From the NCBI RefSeq assembly GCF_900155555.1, contig NZ_FUHN01000008.1, positions 661,242-725,241 on the forward strand: DNA of 64,000 nucleotides. Reading direction: 5' to 3'. The notes beneath the pieces are model-generated. The model saw nothing but the letters and a program-made list of their open reading frames with translations. It searched no databases and had not been told where the DNA came from. The translations under genes were made by a program, and so were the position numbers. Position 1 is the first letter of the stretch. Each line of letters begins with the position of its first letter. This DNA comes from Mobilibacterium timonense. Lineage in GTDB: Bacteria; Bacillota; Clostridia; Peptostreptococcales; Anaerovoracaceae. This document shows, piece by piece, positions 8,257 to 16,679 of this stretch.

Positions 8257-11200
8257 ATGGACGAGCGGGGTCTTTTGTATCAGGAGCTGAGAAGTCACCT
8301 TTTGGACAGGAGCTTTCTGCGGGCGGCAAAACTCGACAGAAAGCACATCATGTCTATTCTTCAGTCGCAGGGCGAGCCAATGGCGGAAGAGCTGAGCCAG
8401 GTCCTCAAGGAGTATCCGGCTCCGGCCATGGGACACAATGAGTCGTCCGGCGTGCTCAAGCGGTTCGACACGAGGGATATCGTGTCCATCGCTGAGAAAT
8501 TCGTGCCTGAGCTTCGTGACGAGCCGGCCGAGGGCTGGGTATATCACTGCTTCAAGGGCCTCCTGCACCAGCTCTATCCCCACATGGAACAGCCGGAAGA
8601 CTGGGAAGAACGGTCCGCCGGCCGTTTTTTGGTGCTGCAGATAATGAGGGCGGCCTTCAGCTGGGAGAGGAAGGTCCTGCCTTTTGACCCTACCAGGGAG
8701 ATGGACCTCCTTTCAGACCAGGAGGTCACCGCCGGCGGATTCACGCCCGAGTACATCCACATGCACAAGCTCATCAGGAGCAGGTACGTCCACGAGTTCG
8801 CCAGGATAGGAATAGACATAACCCCTTTCAACACGCTGGGTCACATAGGAGGGGTCCACTACGTTGCCATGCATATGGCCCGCCAGCTGTACAAGGCGGG
8901 AGTGCCTGTGGATCTGGCGCTTATGTCCGGAGCCGCAGCCACCCACGACGTTGGAAAATACGGCTGCCGGAGCTGGGAGGCCAGGCGGGTGCCGTATCTG
9001 CACTACTACTATTCGAGCGAGTGCCTCAGGTCTTTTGGCCTGAACAAGATAGAGCACATCGCTGCGAATCACTCCACCTGGGACCTGGAGCTCGAGAACC
9101 TTTCAGTTGAGTCCCTTCTCCTGATATACGCTGATTTCCGCACGAAGAGCGACAGGAACAGCGACAACCAGGAGGTGGTCCACTTTTACTCGCTCAAGGA
9201 CGCATTCCAGGTGATCCTGAACAAGCTGGACAACGTGGATCAGGCAAAGGAAAACAGATACCGCAAGGTCTACGCGAAGCTGAAGGACTTCGAGGACTAC
9301 ATGGTGGAGCTCGGCGCGGACCCGGAGCTGCCTGAGGACCTCAGGGAGGTGAAGGACCCGGAGATCCACACAGTAAAAAGGGAGATGGCGCTCCTCGGAG
9401 GCTTCCAGGTGATCGACCAGCTGAAATATGACGCCATCCAGCACAACATCGCCCTCATGAGCAGGTTCAACAGCCAGGAGGACTTTGCCAGCCTGCTGGA
9501 GAACGCCAGGAGCGCCCGCTCCTGGAACGACCTCAGGACCTACATGTCCATACTCGGCGAGTATTTCACCTACATGACGGAGAACCAGAAGTCCATGACA
9601 CTCCAGTTCCTGTACGAGGTCCTTTCGAACAGGGAGAGCGACATCCGTGATCAGGCGGCGTCCATAATGGGGAGCATCACCGCCAGGTACAGCATCGAGT
9701 ACAACAAGGAGCTGCCTGATGACGCCCTGCGCCCGGCCATCGCCGAGACGAACGTGAAACTTTTCCGGGAGACCCTTGAGAGGATCCTGGATCCGGGATA
9801 CAAGTACACCCGGCAGCATCAGATCTGGATCATGGGCACCGCAGGACCGTACATCAACAGCACCCTGGCCAGCTGCGGACAGCAGAGAAGGCCGAGGTTC
9901 CTTCAGGTGGTGCAGGACGCCTTTTCCAGGGCTGTGAACTCCGCGGCGCCGGGCAGGAAGGAGGCTCCTTTGATCGCCCTCCTCAGCGCGGTTGAGGTCA
10001 TGGATCCGGAGTTTTTCACGGAGGAGATGAAGCTCACCCTCAACCAGGCGTTTCTCCAGATCTACGGAAAGCTCTCCAGGAGCGTGGATTTCCTCATCCT
10101 GGAGCTCCTGGGCAGGATCGACGGCCTGGATGCGGGGCTGGGCATTCCGGATAAAGACGAGGAGTTCCTCAGGCTCCTGGACGTCAGCGGTCCGTCTGCG
10201 GACCTTACCGCCAGGCTTTCCACCATGTTCCTGGACAATCTCAAGACCAGCACACCGTGGGTGGTGAAGAAGGCGAACATCAACTTCATGCTCATGTCCA
10301 TGGACGAGCTCACAGAGGATCACTGCATACAGATCGCCACCCACTTTGCAAATCTCCTGAAGGTCAGCGAGACCGTGGCGGTACGAAGAAGAGCCGGAGA
10401 GGCCCTGGTGGAGATCATGGACAGGATACCTTACGGCGCCAGAAACGAGGTAGCCGTAGAGCTGATCAACGCCCTGGACCTCGGGGACTACCAGTTCACG
10501 AAGTACATCCCGGACTACCTGGGGATACTGCTCTTCTACCTGAAGCAGGAGGAGCTGGACGAGACCCTCGACGAGATGGAAGAGAGGATGCTGGTCAGAG
10601 GGGAGAGCACCGCCATGGCCATCCTCAAGACCTGTGGTGTCATGCTCCAGAACATGGACCGGTTCATCCCGGAGGGCAAGGAAGACGACAAGATCATCAA
10701 GGCCAGGCGCATGAGGATCATGTATCTGATACTCAAGGGTTTCGGCAGCTACAGGGAGGTCATGTCGCGGGAGGCCTTCAACACCATCGGCGAGCTCTAT
10801 GGCAGCGGCCTGCTCTCACTTGAGCAGAAGAACAGGCTCTTCCGCCACAGCGCCAAGAAGCTCATGCTGATGATCGATGAAAAAGAAGAGTCGGAGCTGG
10901 ATTTCTACAACGACGCCGCAGCTCTCAACCAGATATACAGATTCATCAACCAGTTCCAGTCTGACGGCGGTGGCTTCAGGGTGGGAGGCAAGAGAAAGTC
11001 CGCCTTCTTCCCGGGGACCTTCGACCCGTTCAGCCTGGGGCACAAGGCCATCGCCACCACCATCAGGGACAAGGGCTTCGACGTCTACCTGGCCCTGGAC
11101 GAGTTCAGCTGGTCCAAGAACACCCAGCCGCACATGCTGAGGCGCCAGATAATCCAGATGTCCACTGCAGACCAGGAGAACATCTATCTATTCCCTGAGG

Positions 11201-13131
11201 ACATACCGATAAACATCGCGAACCCGGAAGACATCGCGAAGCTGAAAAGCCTTTTCAAGGACAGCGACCTCTACATCGCCGTCGGCTCCGACGTGGTGAA
11301 AAACGCCTCGAGCTACCGGATCGCGCCGGGGGAGAACACGATACACAGCCTGAACCACATCATCTTCGACCGGGAAGTGAAGAGGCCGACGGAGAGGGGC
11401 AACCTCACCGCTGCCACGGACGATCAGTCCTACCCGATACAGGGCGAGGTGGTCCACCTGTCGCTGGCGAAGTACTACGAGGATATCAGCTCTACCAGGA
11501 TCAGAGAGAACATCGACCTCGACAGGGACGTTTCCACCCTCGTGGACCCTATGGCACAGAGCTTCATATACGAGAACAGCCTGTACTCCCGTGAGCCTAC
11601 CTTCAAGCACGTGCTCCAGGCGCGGTCCATCAGGATCAGCAGCTACCAGCCGGGGCAGTACATCGACGTGGAGAGCCTGGTGACCGGGGAGATGGCCCGC
11701 AAGGGCTTCGACCCGCGCAGGGACGAGGATTTCCTGGAAAATGAAAAGACCCATTCCGTGTATATCGAGAATACCGGGAAGAGCGGGAAGGTCATCGGCG
11801 TCGCGGCGGCGCGCAGGGTGTCGAGCGAACACCTGCTGGACGTGGTGAAGGATCCGGACATCGCCGCGAGGATCAGGAAGAATGCCGCGGGGAGGATCGC
11901 CGTCATCGGCCTGTTCTATTACGGCAGCATGAGGGGGACTTCGAACCTTTCACAGATACTCCTGACGGAGATCATGGCAAGGCTCCTTGAAAAGGACTAC
12001 ACCTACTGTCTGTACATCCCGGTGGACGAGGCGGGGATGAACCCTGCCACGCTGGATGCCTTCAGGCATCAGGGGTTCGTGAACATATCGGGGGACCACG
12101 ACAACCCGGTGCTGGCCGTGGACATGCGGGCGCCGATCGTGCTTTTCAGAGATGTGGAGACGGTGATCAAGAACCCGTTCAACAAGAGCCTGAAGGTCCA
12201 GAAGGCCCTGGACTCCGCACACATGCGGCTGCTCCACACATTCAACGAGCTTTTCCCGGGGAAGCTGATCATGAGCTTCAACACCAGCGCCGTCTACAGC
12301 AAGATCATCGACCTGGTGGCCAGGGAAAACGGCGTGACCACAGTGCCGGGGACGATCAAGGACAGGGGGCCCTATATCTCCGTGCCTTTCGGAAAGGCGC
12401 TGTCCGGAGTCCTGGTGCCGAACACCGTCACCAAGGAGCTCCACACCGGGAAGTATTTCACCCCTGAGCTCCAGGGGTTCCAGGTCAGGGAGGCCAGGAA
12501 CTACAGCAAGATAGAGAACCAAGTGAAGACCATCAAGTCCTTCGGCAGGGATGTGATACTCATAGATGACCTGCTCCACAAGGGCTACAGGATGAAGAGC
12601 CTCCTCCCTATCTTCCAGCGCCAGGGCGTGAACATCAGGAAGATCGTGGTGGGCGTGCTCACAGGAAACGCCAGGGACCAGATGACACTTCAGGGCATGT
12701 CCGTGGATGCGGCCTATTTCATTCCGGGGATCAGCATATGGGCCAACGAGAGGGACTGCTACCCGTTCATCGGCGGGGACAGCGTGGATCCGGGCCCTGG
12801 CGAGGAGAGAAGCTGGGACGCCTCCATCAACTTCATAATGCCGTTTACTTCATACAGCTTCGTGGGCAGGACCGACAGGGACGCCACATTCAGGTATTCC
12901 ATGACTTGCCTCGAAAACGCCCTGGAGATAATGAAGGCTCTCGAGGCCGACTACCAGGAGCGCTTCGGGAAAAAGCTCACCCTCGGCAGGCTCGGGGAGA
13001 CCATCAAGTCGCCTTTGCGTCCGGAGATAGGAAGGGGCATGAGCTACGACATGAACATGGCTCCGTCAACGTTTATCGAGAACAACATCATCGAGGCCAG
13101 GCGGATGCACATGATCAAGACCAACAGATAA
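8257..13131 (+). CDS. Giant fusion: HD domain, helical repeats, NMNAT-like nucleotidyltransferase, GNAT-like, PRTase-like
   Basis: This is a 1624-residue soluble protein with no signal peptide or membrane segment. Residues 1-180 are unassigned. Residues about 190-300 look like an HD phosphohydrolase: H196/H201, H230-D231 in AATHDVGKYG, H267, H272 and D293. Residues about 380-900 are helical with HEAT-like stretches (IRDQAASIMGSI, VRRRAGEALVEIM). Residues 914-1085 form a nucleotidyltransferase of the NadD/cytidylyltransferase superfamily, with GTFDPFSLGH at 920-929 (TxxH nucleotide motif) and ISSTRIR at 1077-1083. Residues about 1110-1290 resemble a GNAT acetyltransferase. Near 1432 VILIDDLLHKGYR resembles the PRPP-binding loop of type I phosphoribosyltransferases, though degenerate. 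It heads a tight operon with an LDH-fold and a flavodoxin-like protein. The domains suggest nucleotide-cofactor synthesis or turnover, but no function is established. Confidence 0.85.
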   Translation: MDERGLLYQELRSHLLDRSFLRAAKLDRKHIMSILQSQGEPMAEELSQVLKEYPAPAMGHNESSGVLKRFDTRDIVSIAEKFVPELRDEPAEGWVYHCFKGLLHQLYPHMEQPEDWEERSAGRFLVLQIMRAAFSWERKVLPFDPTREMDLLSDQEVTAGGFTPEYIHMHKLIRSRYVHEFARIGIDITPFNTLGHIGGVHYVAMHMARQLYKAGVPVDLALMSGAAATHDVGKYGCRSWEARRVPYLHYYYSSECLRSFGLNKIEHIAANHSTWDLELENLSVESLLLIYADFRTKSDRNSDNQEVVHFYSLKDAFQVILNKLDNVDQAKENRYRKVYAKLKDFEDYMVELGADPELPEDLREVKDPEIHTVKREMALLGGFQVIDQLKYDAIQHNIALMSRFNSQEDFASLLENARSARSWNDLRTYMSILGEYFTYMTENQKSMTLQFLYEVLSNRESDIRDQAASIMGSITARYSIEYNKELPDDALRPAIAETNVKLFRETLERILDPGYKYTRQHQIWIMGTAGPYINSTLASCGQQRRPRFLQVVQDAFSRAVNSAAPGRKEAPLIALLSAVEVMDPEFFTEEMKLTLNQAFLQIYGKLSRSVDFLILELLGRIDGLDAGLGIPDKDEEFLRLLDVSGPSADLTARLSTMFLDNLKTSTPWVVKKANINFMLMSMDELTEDHCIQIATHFANLLKVSETVAVRRRAGEALVEIMDRIPYGARNEVAVELINALDLGDYQFTKYIPDYLGILLFYLKQEELDETLDEMEERMLVRGESTAMAILKTCGVMLQNMDRFIPEGKEDDKIIKARRMRIMYLILKGFGSYREVMSREAFNTIGELYGSGLLSLEQKNRLFRHSAKKLMLMIDEKEESELDFYNDAAALNQIYRFINQFQSDGGGFRVGGKRKSAFFPGTFDPFSLGHKAIATTIRDKGFDVYLALDEFSWSKNTQPHMLRRQIIQMSTADQENIYLFPEDIPINIANPEDIAKLKSLFKDSDLYIAVGSDVVKNASSYRIAPGENTIHSLNHIIFDREVKRPTERGNLTAATDDQSYPIQGEVVHLSLAKYYEDISSTRIRENIDLDRDVSTLVDPMAQSFIYENSLYSREPTFKHVLQARSIRISSYQPGQYIDVESLVTGEMARKGFDPRRDEDFLENEKTHSVYIENTGKSGKVIGVAAARRVSSEHLLDVVKDPDIAARIRKNAAGRIAVIGLFYYGSMRGTSNLSQILLTEIMARLLEKDYTYCLYIPVDEAGMNPATLDAFRHQGFVNISGDHDNPVLAVDMRAPIVLFRDVETVIKNPFNKSLKVQKALDSAHMRLLHTFNELFPGKLIMSFNTSAVYSKIIDLVARENGVTTVPGTIKDRGPYISVPFGKALSGVLVPNTVTKELHTGKYFTPELQGFQVREARNYSKIENQVKTIKSFGRDVILIDDLLHKGYRMKSLLPIFQRQGVNIRKIVVGVLTGNARDQMTLQGMSVDAAYFIPGISIWANERDCYPFIGGDSVDPGPGEERSWDASINFIMPFTSYSFVGRTDRDATFRYSMTCLENALEIMKALEADYQERFGKKLTLGRLGETIKSPLRPEIGRGMSYDMNMAPSTFIENNIIEARRMHMIKTNR

Positions 13132-13144
13132 GGAACACAGTGAG

Positions 13145-14173
13145 ATGAAAAGCATAAGAGATCTGTACGCGGATACCGGAATGAGCTATGACCCCGCCAC
13201 CGCGGGGTGCCCGATAGAGCTCGGAAAAAAACAGCGTGTCAGCATCGTCGCCCTCGGGGACGTTGGCGCCACCATGCTCATCGGCCTGAGGCTACTGGGA
13301 GCCCCGGTGATACAGGACATAGGGATATTCGACATCAGCGGCAGGAACACAGCCCGGCTTGAGATGGAGATCAACCAGATCTACGGCCCCGGGGACTGGT
13401 GTCAGGGCATGCCGCCGGTGGAGGTGATAGGAGAGGATGAGATCTTCCAGAGGGACGTGGTCCTCTTCTGTGCCAGCAGGGGCGTGCCGCCGGTGAAGTC
13501 CGGGGAAAAAGAGAGTCAGGAAAGGCCCGGCGCCGGCGGGGGGCCTGAGAAGCCCGCAGTGGACGTGAGGATGGTCCAGCTGGAGGCCAACAGGGAGATC
13601 ATCAGGCACTACGGGGAGCTGGCCCGGAAGGCCGGCTTCAGAGGTCTGTTCTGCGTGATCTCGGATCCGGTGGATCCGCTGTGCGCGGCCTTCCTGGACA
13701 GCTCCGGCCTGGAGCCGTGTCAGATCAAGGGCTTCGGCCTGGGTGTCATGAACGCCAGAGCGCGGTACTACAGCCAGAGAGATGCGAGATTTTCCAGGTT
13801 CCTCACAGACGGCAGGGTCTTCGGGCCCCACGGTGACGGCCTGGTAGTGGCGGATTCCGTCCGCGACTACGATGATGATCTGTCTCTGGAACTCACCGGA
13901 CTCACCAGGGATGCGAACATCAAGGTCAGGGATCTGGGCTTCAAGCCATATATAGCTCCCGCGCTTTCATCCGGCGCGCTTTCGGTAATAAGCCTGCTCA
14001 GGGGAGAGTGGCACTACAGCTCCCTTTTCCTCGGTGGCGCCTATCTGGGTATCAGGAACCGAATGACCGCCGAAGGAGACCAGTTCGAGGACGTACCGCT
14101 GGACGACCGGCTGTACTCCAGGATCCTGAAGTCATATCAGGAGCTGGTGGAGATAAGGAAGAACATGAACTGA
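13145..14173 (+). CDS. Lactate/malate-dehydrogenase-fold protein, divergent
   Basis: This 342-residue protein has a recognisable LDH/MDH architecture but diverges at key points. The Rossmann glycine loop reads ALGDVGATM (about residue 36) and is followed by an acidic strand end, GIFDISGRN. SDPVDPL (about 180) corresponds to the LDH NPVD segment. GFGLGVMNARARYY (about 200) matches the substrate-arginine helix, and GPHGDG (about 225) matches the catalytic-His GEHGDS motif. A Gly/Pro/Glu-rich insert (about residues 119-137) sits where the active-site loop would be. The usual oxidoreductase activity is therefore uncertain. It starts 13 bp after the giant fusion gene and precedes the flavodoxin-like gene by 46 bp. 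NAD(H) binding is likely; the substrate is unknown. Confidence 0.8.
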   Translation: MKSIRDLYADTGMSYDPATAGCPIELGKKQRVSIVALGDVGATMLIGLRLLGAPVIQDIGIFDISGRNTARLEMEINQIYGPGDWCQGMPPVEVIGEDEIFQRDVVLFCASRGVPPVKSGEKESQERPGAGGGPEKPAVDVRMVQLEANREIIRHYGELARKAGFRGLFCVISDPVDPLCAAFLDSSGLEPCQIKGFGLGVMNARARYYSQRDARFSRFLTDGRVFGPHGDGLVVADSVRDYDDDLSLELTGLTRDANIKVRDLGFKPYIAPALSSGALSVISLLRGEWHYSSLFLGGAYLGIRNRMTAEGDQFEDVPLDDRLYSRILKSYQELVEIRKNMN

Positions 14174-14219
14174 GAGCGCTTGATCGCACTGAATGAACTG
14201 AAAGAAGGCGTATAGGAAA

Positions 14220-15350
14220 ATGGATAACAAAGAGATCGTGGTTATCAGCCCTGTAAGCGCCGAGGCCAGAAACCTCAGTGGCCAGAGGAGGAGCGTGAGA
14301 CTGAAGGGCGTCCTGAGCCGGGCTCTGGAGGGCCTGGACTGCCGCCTGATCCACATGGTGGAGGACATCGAGGACGGGGACCTGCAGGACAGGCGGGTCC
14401 TCTTTGCCATAAACCTCAGCAGCGCCGGGGTGAACATGGAGTTCTACCGGCTGCTGGAATACCTGAGGGCCCACGAGGACTGCCTTAAGGGCAGCATCGG
14501 TGGCATCGTAGTGGACGGCGGCGGGGAGATGTACACCAAGGGTATCGCCCGGCGCATGGCCTTCAGCGCCAACCGCGCGGGGTGCACTTTTCCCGGAAAA
14601 GCCCTGGTGGAGGCCACGGGATCCCTGAGGAATTTTCAGGTCCTGAGCCGGGTCATGGAAAAAGAGCCGATGGAGGTCTACGGGATCCAGGTGGAAAAGC
14701 TCGTTCGCCGCATCATGGGCTTTCAGATCCAGGGGGCGCCAGGTGCTCAGGATGCACCAGGGACTGCAGAGGTCCGGGGCGTCGGCGATGGTCAAAGGCT
14801 TAAAGTCCTCGCAGTCCACGCCAGCACCCGCAGCTCCTCCAACACCCTTTTGCTCTGGGACGAGGTGAAAAAACACCTGGAGCCACGGGCATCCATCAGG
14901 GAGATCTCCCTGCGTAACGGGCAGATGGTGGACTGCCGCGGCTGCAAGTACGAGACCTGCAGGCACTTCGGGGAAAAGGGCCGCTGCTTCTACGGCGGCA
15001 TCATGGTCGATCAGGTCTACCCGGCCATCGTGGACTGCGACGTGCTGGTGATGATCTGCCCTAACTACAACGATGCGCTGGGGGCCAATCTCACCGCCTT
15101 CATCAACCGGCTCACCGCCGTCGTGAACATCAGGAGCTTTGAGAAAAAGAGAGTGTACGCCATCATAGTTTCCGGCTACAGCGGCGGTGACATCCTGGCG
15201 GAGCAGGTGCTCGGGGCCATGAGTATGAACAAGGGATTCATCCTGCCTCCTCGCTTCGCGCTTCTGGAGACGGCCAACGACCCGGGCACCGTAATGGAGA
15301 TCCCGGGGATAAGAGAAAAAGCTGAGACCTTTGCCGATGGCATCAGGTAA
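14220..15350 (+). CDS. Tandem flavodoxin-like / NADPH-dependent FMN reductase family protein
   Basis: The protein has 376 residues in two halves. Residues about 195-376 are a flavodoxin-fold FMN reductase of the iron-sulfur-flavoprotein type. VLAVHASTRSSSNT is the FMN phosphate loop. It is followed by a Cys-rich segment (DCRGCKYETCRHFGEKGRCFYG), VMICPNYNDALGANLTAFINRL and SGYSGGDILAEQVLGAM. The N-terminal half (about residues 1-175) has the same alternating strand-helix layout (VVISPVSAEARNLS, GSIGGIVVDGGGEMYTKGIARRM) and is probably a second, degenerate flavodoxin-like domain. A short Gly/Ala/Pro-rich linker joins them. It is the third gene of the operon with the giant fusion and LDH-like genes, suggesting a redox role there. 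The four cysteines could bind a cluster or metal. Confidence 0.8.
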   Translation: MDNKEIVVISPVSAEARNLSGQRRSVRLKGVLSRALEGLDCRLIHMVEDIEDGDLQDRRVLFAINLSSAGVNMEFYRLLEYLRAHEDCLKGSIGGIVVDGGGEMYTKGIARRMAFSANRAGCTFPGKALVEATGSLRNFQVLSRVMEKEPMEVYGIQVEKLVRRIMGFQIQGAPGAQDAPGTAEVRGVGDGQRLKVLAVHASTRSSSNTLLLWDEVKKHLEPRASIREISLRNGQMVDCRGCKYETCRHFGEKGRCFYGGIMVDQVYPAIVDCDVLVMICPNYNDALGANLTAFINRLTAVVNIRSFEKKRVYAIIVSGYSGGDILAEQVLGAMSMNKGFILPPRFALLETANDPGTVMEIPGIREKAETFADGIR

Positions 15351-15657
15351 AAGAAAAACCCCCGTTCCGGGGGGAACAGGGGTGGGGTCAGGTTCTTCGA
15401 ACAAGAGAGGATCAACAAGGTCCCCCCGGTATTCGTTGGTAAGAGATGTGTCTTTTGCAGGGCCGGTACCTGGTATACAGGCCCTGTTGTTTGGGGTAAG
15501 ACACAAACAATCATTTCTTTCATTAACTATTTTACGAATTTTCGGGACCTTTGGAAGACAAACAAAGTAATAGACATATTAGCTTGTACGATAACCAAAA
15601 CTAAGTTAAACTGATAACGGTATTAACAAAGCAGAAGAAAGGTTATATGCGGGTAAT
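15351..15657. other. Non-coding stretch before the lysR gene, with possible terminators
   Basis: The first part holds a G/C-run hairpin (CCCCC-GTTCC-GGGGG near 15360). CAGGGCC (15458-15464) pairs with GGCCCTG (15480-15486), followed by TTGTTTGGGG, a weak terminator candidate for the three-gene operon. The remainder is AT-rich leader for the LysR gene. No gene is seen. Confidence 0.45.
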
Positions 15658-16527
15658 ATGGACAGCAGAAAAATTCAGGTTTTGCTGACTACCCTGCGCC
15701 TTGGCAGTTTCAACAAGGCGGCAGAGGAGCTACACATGACTCAGTCGGCTGTGACACAGTCGATGAACCACTTTGAGGACGAACTGGGGTTCAGGGTCCT
15801 CAACCGCTCCCACAACGGCATCACACTGACATCCGCGGGGGAGAGGATACTCCCTTTTATCGAAGAGGCGGACAGGGCTCTTGCGAGGGTGGAAGTCGAA
15901 GCGCGGGAGATCTCCGGAGGAGGTTCTCTGCCGATACGGATCGGCGCCTATGCCAGCATCGCCAGCGCCTGGATCCCGGCGGCGGTGATGGGGTTCAAGG
16001 GAAAACACCCTCAGGTGGAGTTCACCATGACCGTCAGCACTTACTCACTGGTCCAGAAGATGCTCGATGATGAAGTGGACCTGATAATGTGCGACAGCGA
16101 CATCGTGTCCGGCTTCGATAAGAAGAAATACACCTGGTGTCCACTGGCGGAGGACGAGTACTTCGCGGTGGTGCCGAGAGATCTTTTCCCGCAGGACATG
16201 ACGCAGATCAGCCAGGAACGCCTCATGGAAGAGACATTCATAATGGCGTCGGCGGACACGCTCCACAGGCACATGACCGTGAAGCCTAAGAAGATGATGT
16301 CCGTGACCAGCGATGACGACGCGTCCATCGCATCGATCGTCTCCCACGGCATCGGCGTCACCATGGAGCCGGAGCTGTGCCTCCGGAACCTGCCGGGCAA
16401 CATCCGTATCATGAAGGTCCGCCCGAGGGAGGCCAGGACGCTGGGGATCCTGGTGCCGAAGAACACCACGAGCATCGTGAAGGAGTTCGTGATGTTCGTG
16501 AAAAAGATGGACGTGGCGAGCCTGTAG
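15658..16527 (+). CDS. LysR-family transcriptional regulator
   Basis: This 289-residue protein has the normal LysR length. The N-terminal winged helix-turn-helix is clear (LLTTLRLGSFNKAAEELHMTQSAVTQSMNHFEDELGFRVLNR, about residues 9-50). The type 2 periplasmic-binding-like effector domain covers residues about 88-285 (LPIRIGAYASIASAWIPAAV). No strong Shine-Dalgarno precedes the ATG; GAAAGG lies 15 nt upstream. The neighbour upstream is the flavodoxin-like operon and the gene downstream is convergent. The target and effector are not evident. LysR proteins often control a divergent gene, but there is none here. Confidence 0.9.
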   Translation: MDSRKIQVLLTTLRLGSFNKAAEELHMTQSAVTQSMNHFEDELGFRVLNRSHNGITLTSAGERILPFIEEADRALARVEVEAREISGGGSLPIRIGAYASIASAWIPAAVMGFKGKHPQVEFTMTVSTYSLVQKMLDDEVDLIMCDSDIVSGFDKKKYTWCPLAEDEYFAVVPRDLFPQDMTQISQERLMEETFIMASADTLHRHMTVKPKKMMSVTSDDDASIASIVSHGIGVTMEPELCLRNLPGNIRIMKVRPREARTLGILVPKNTTSIVKEFVMFVKKMDVASL

Positions 16528-16572
16528 GATGGCGATCAGGTCGGAGATAAACGTTGAGGCGATTTTTGCAGC

Positions 16573-16624
16573 AAAAAACGGCTCCCGTGAGTTCAGATGT
16601 GAACTGGCACGGAGCCGTTCTTTT
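16573..16624. terminator. Bidirectional terminator between lysR and WYL genes
   Basis: AACGGCTCC (16577-16585) pairs with GGAGCCGTT (16611-16619), enclosing a second hairpin (AGTTCA/TGAACT). A-rich sequence lies on the left and TTCTTTTCG on the right, so it can serve both converging genes. Confidence 0.8.
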
Positions 16625-16679
16625 CGTTTGTCGTCAATATGGCGGGATGTGCCGGGAGCCAGCCCCGTCTGTCTCGATC

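Noticed and set aside
9103..10344. 413-codon minus-strand open frame inside the giant fusion gene
   Set aside because: A shadow of the plus-strand coding frame. Composition matches a reverse-complement artefact.
14052..15506. 484-codon minus-strand open frame over the flavodoxin-like gene
   Set aside because: It is antisense to a gene with recognisable motifs, His/Asp/Val-rich like other shadows in this window, and lacks a plausible start.
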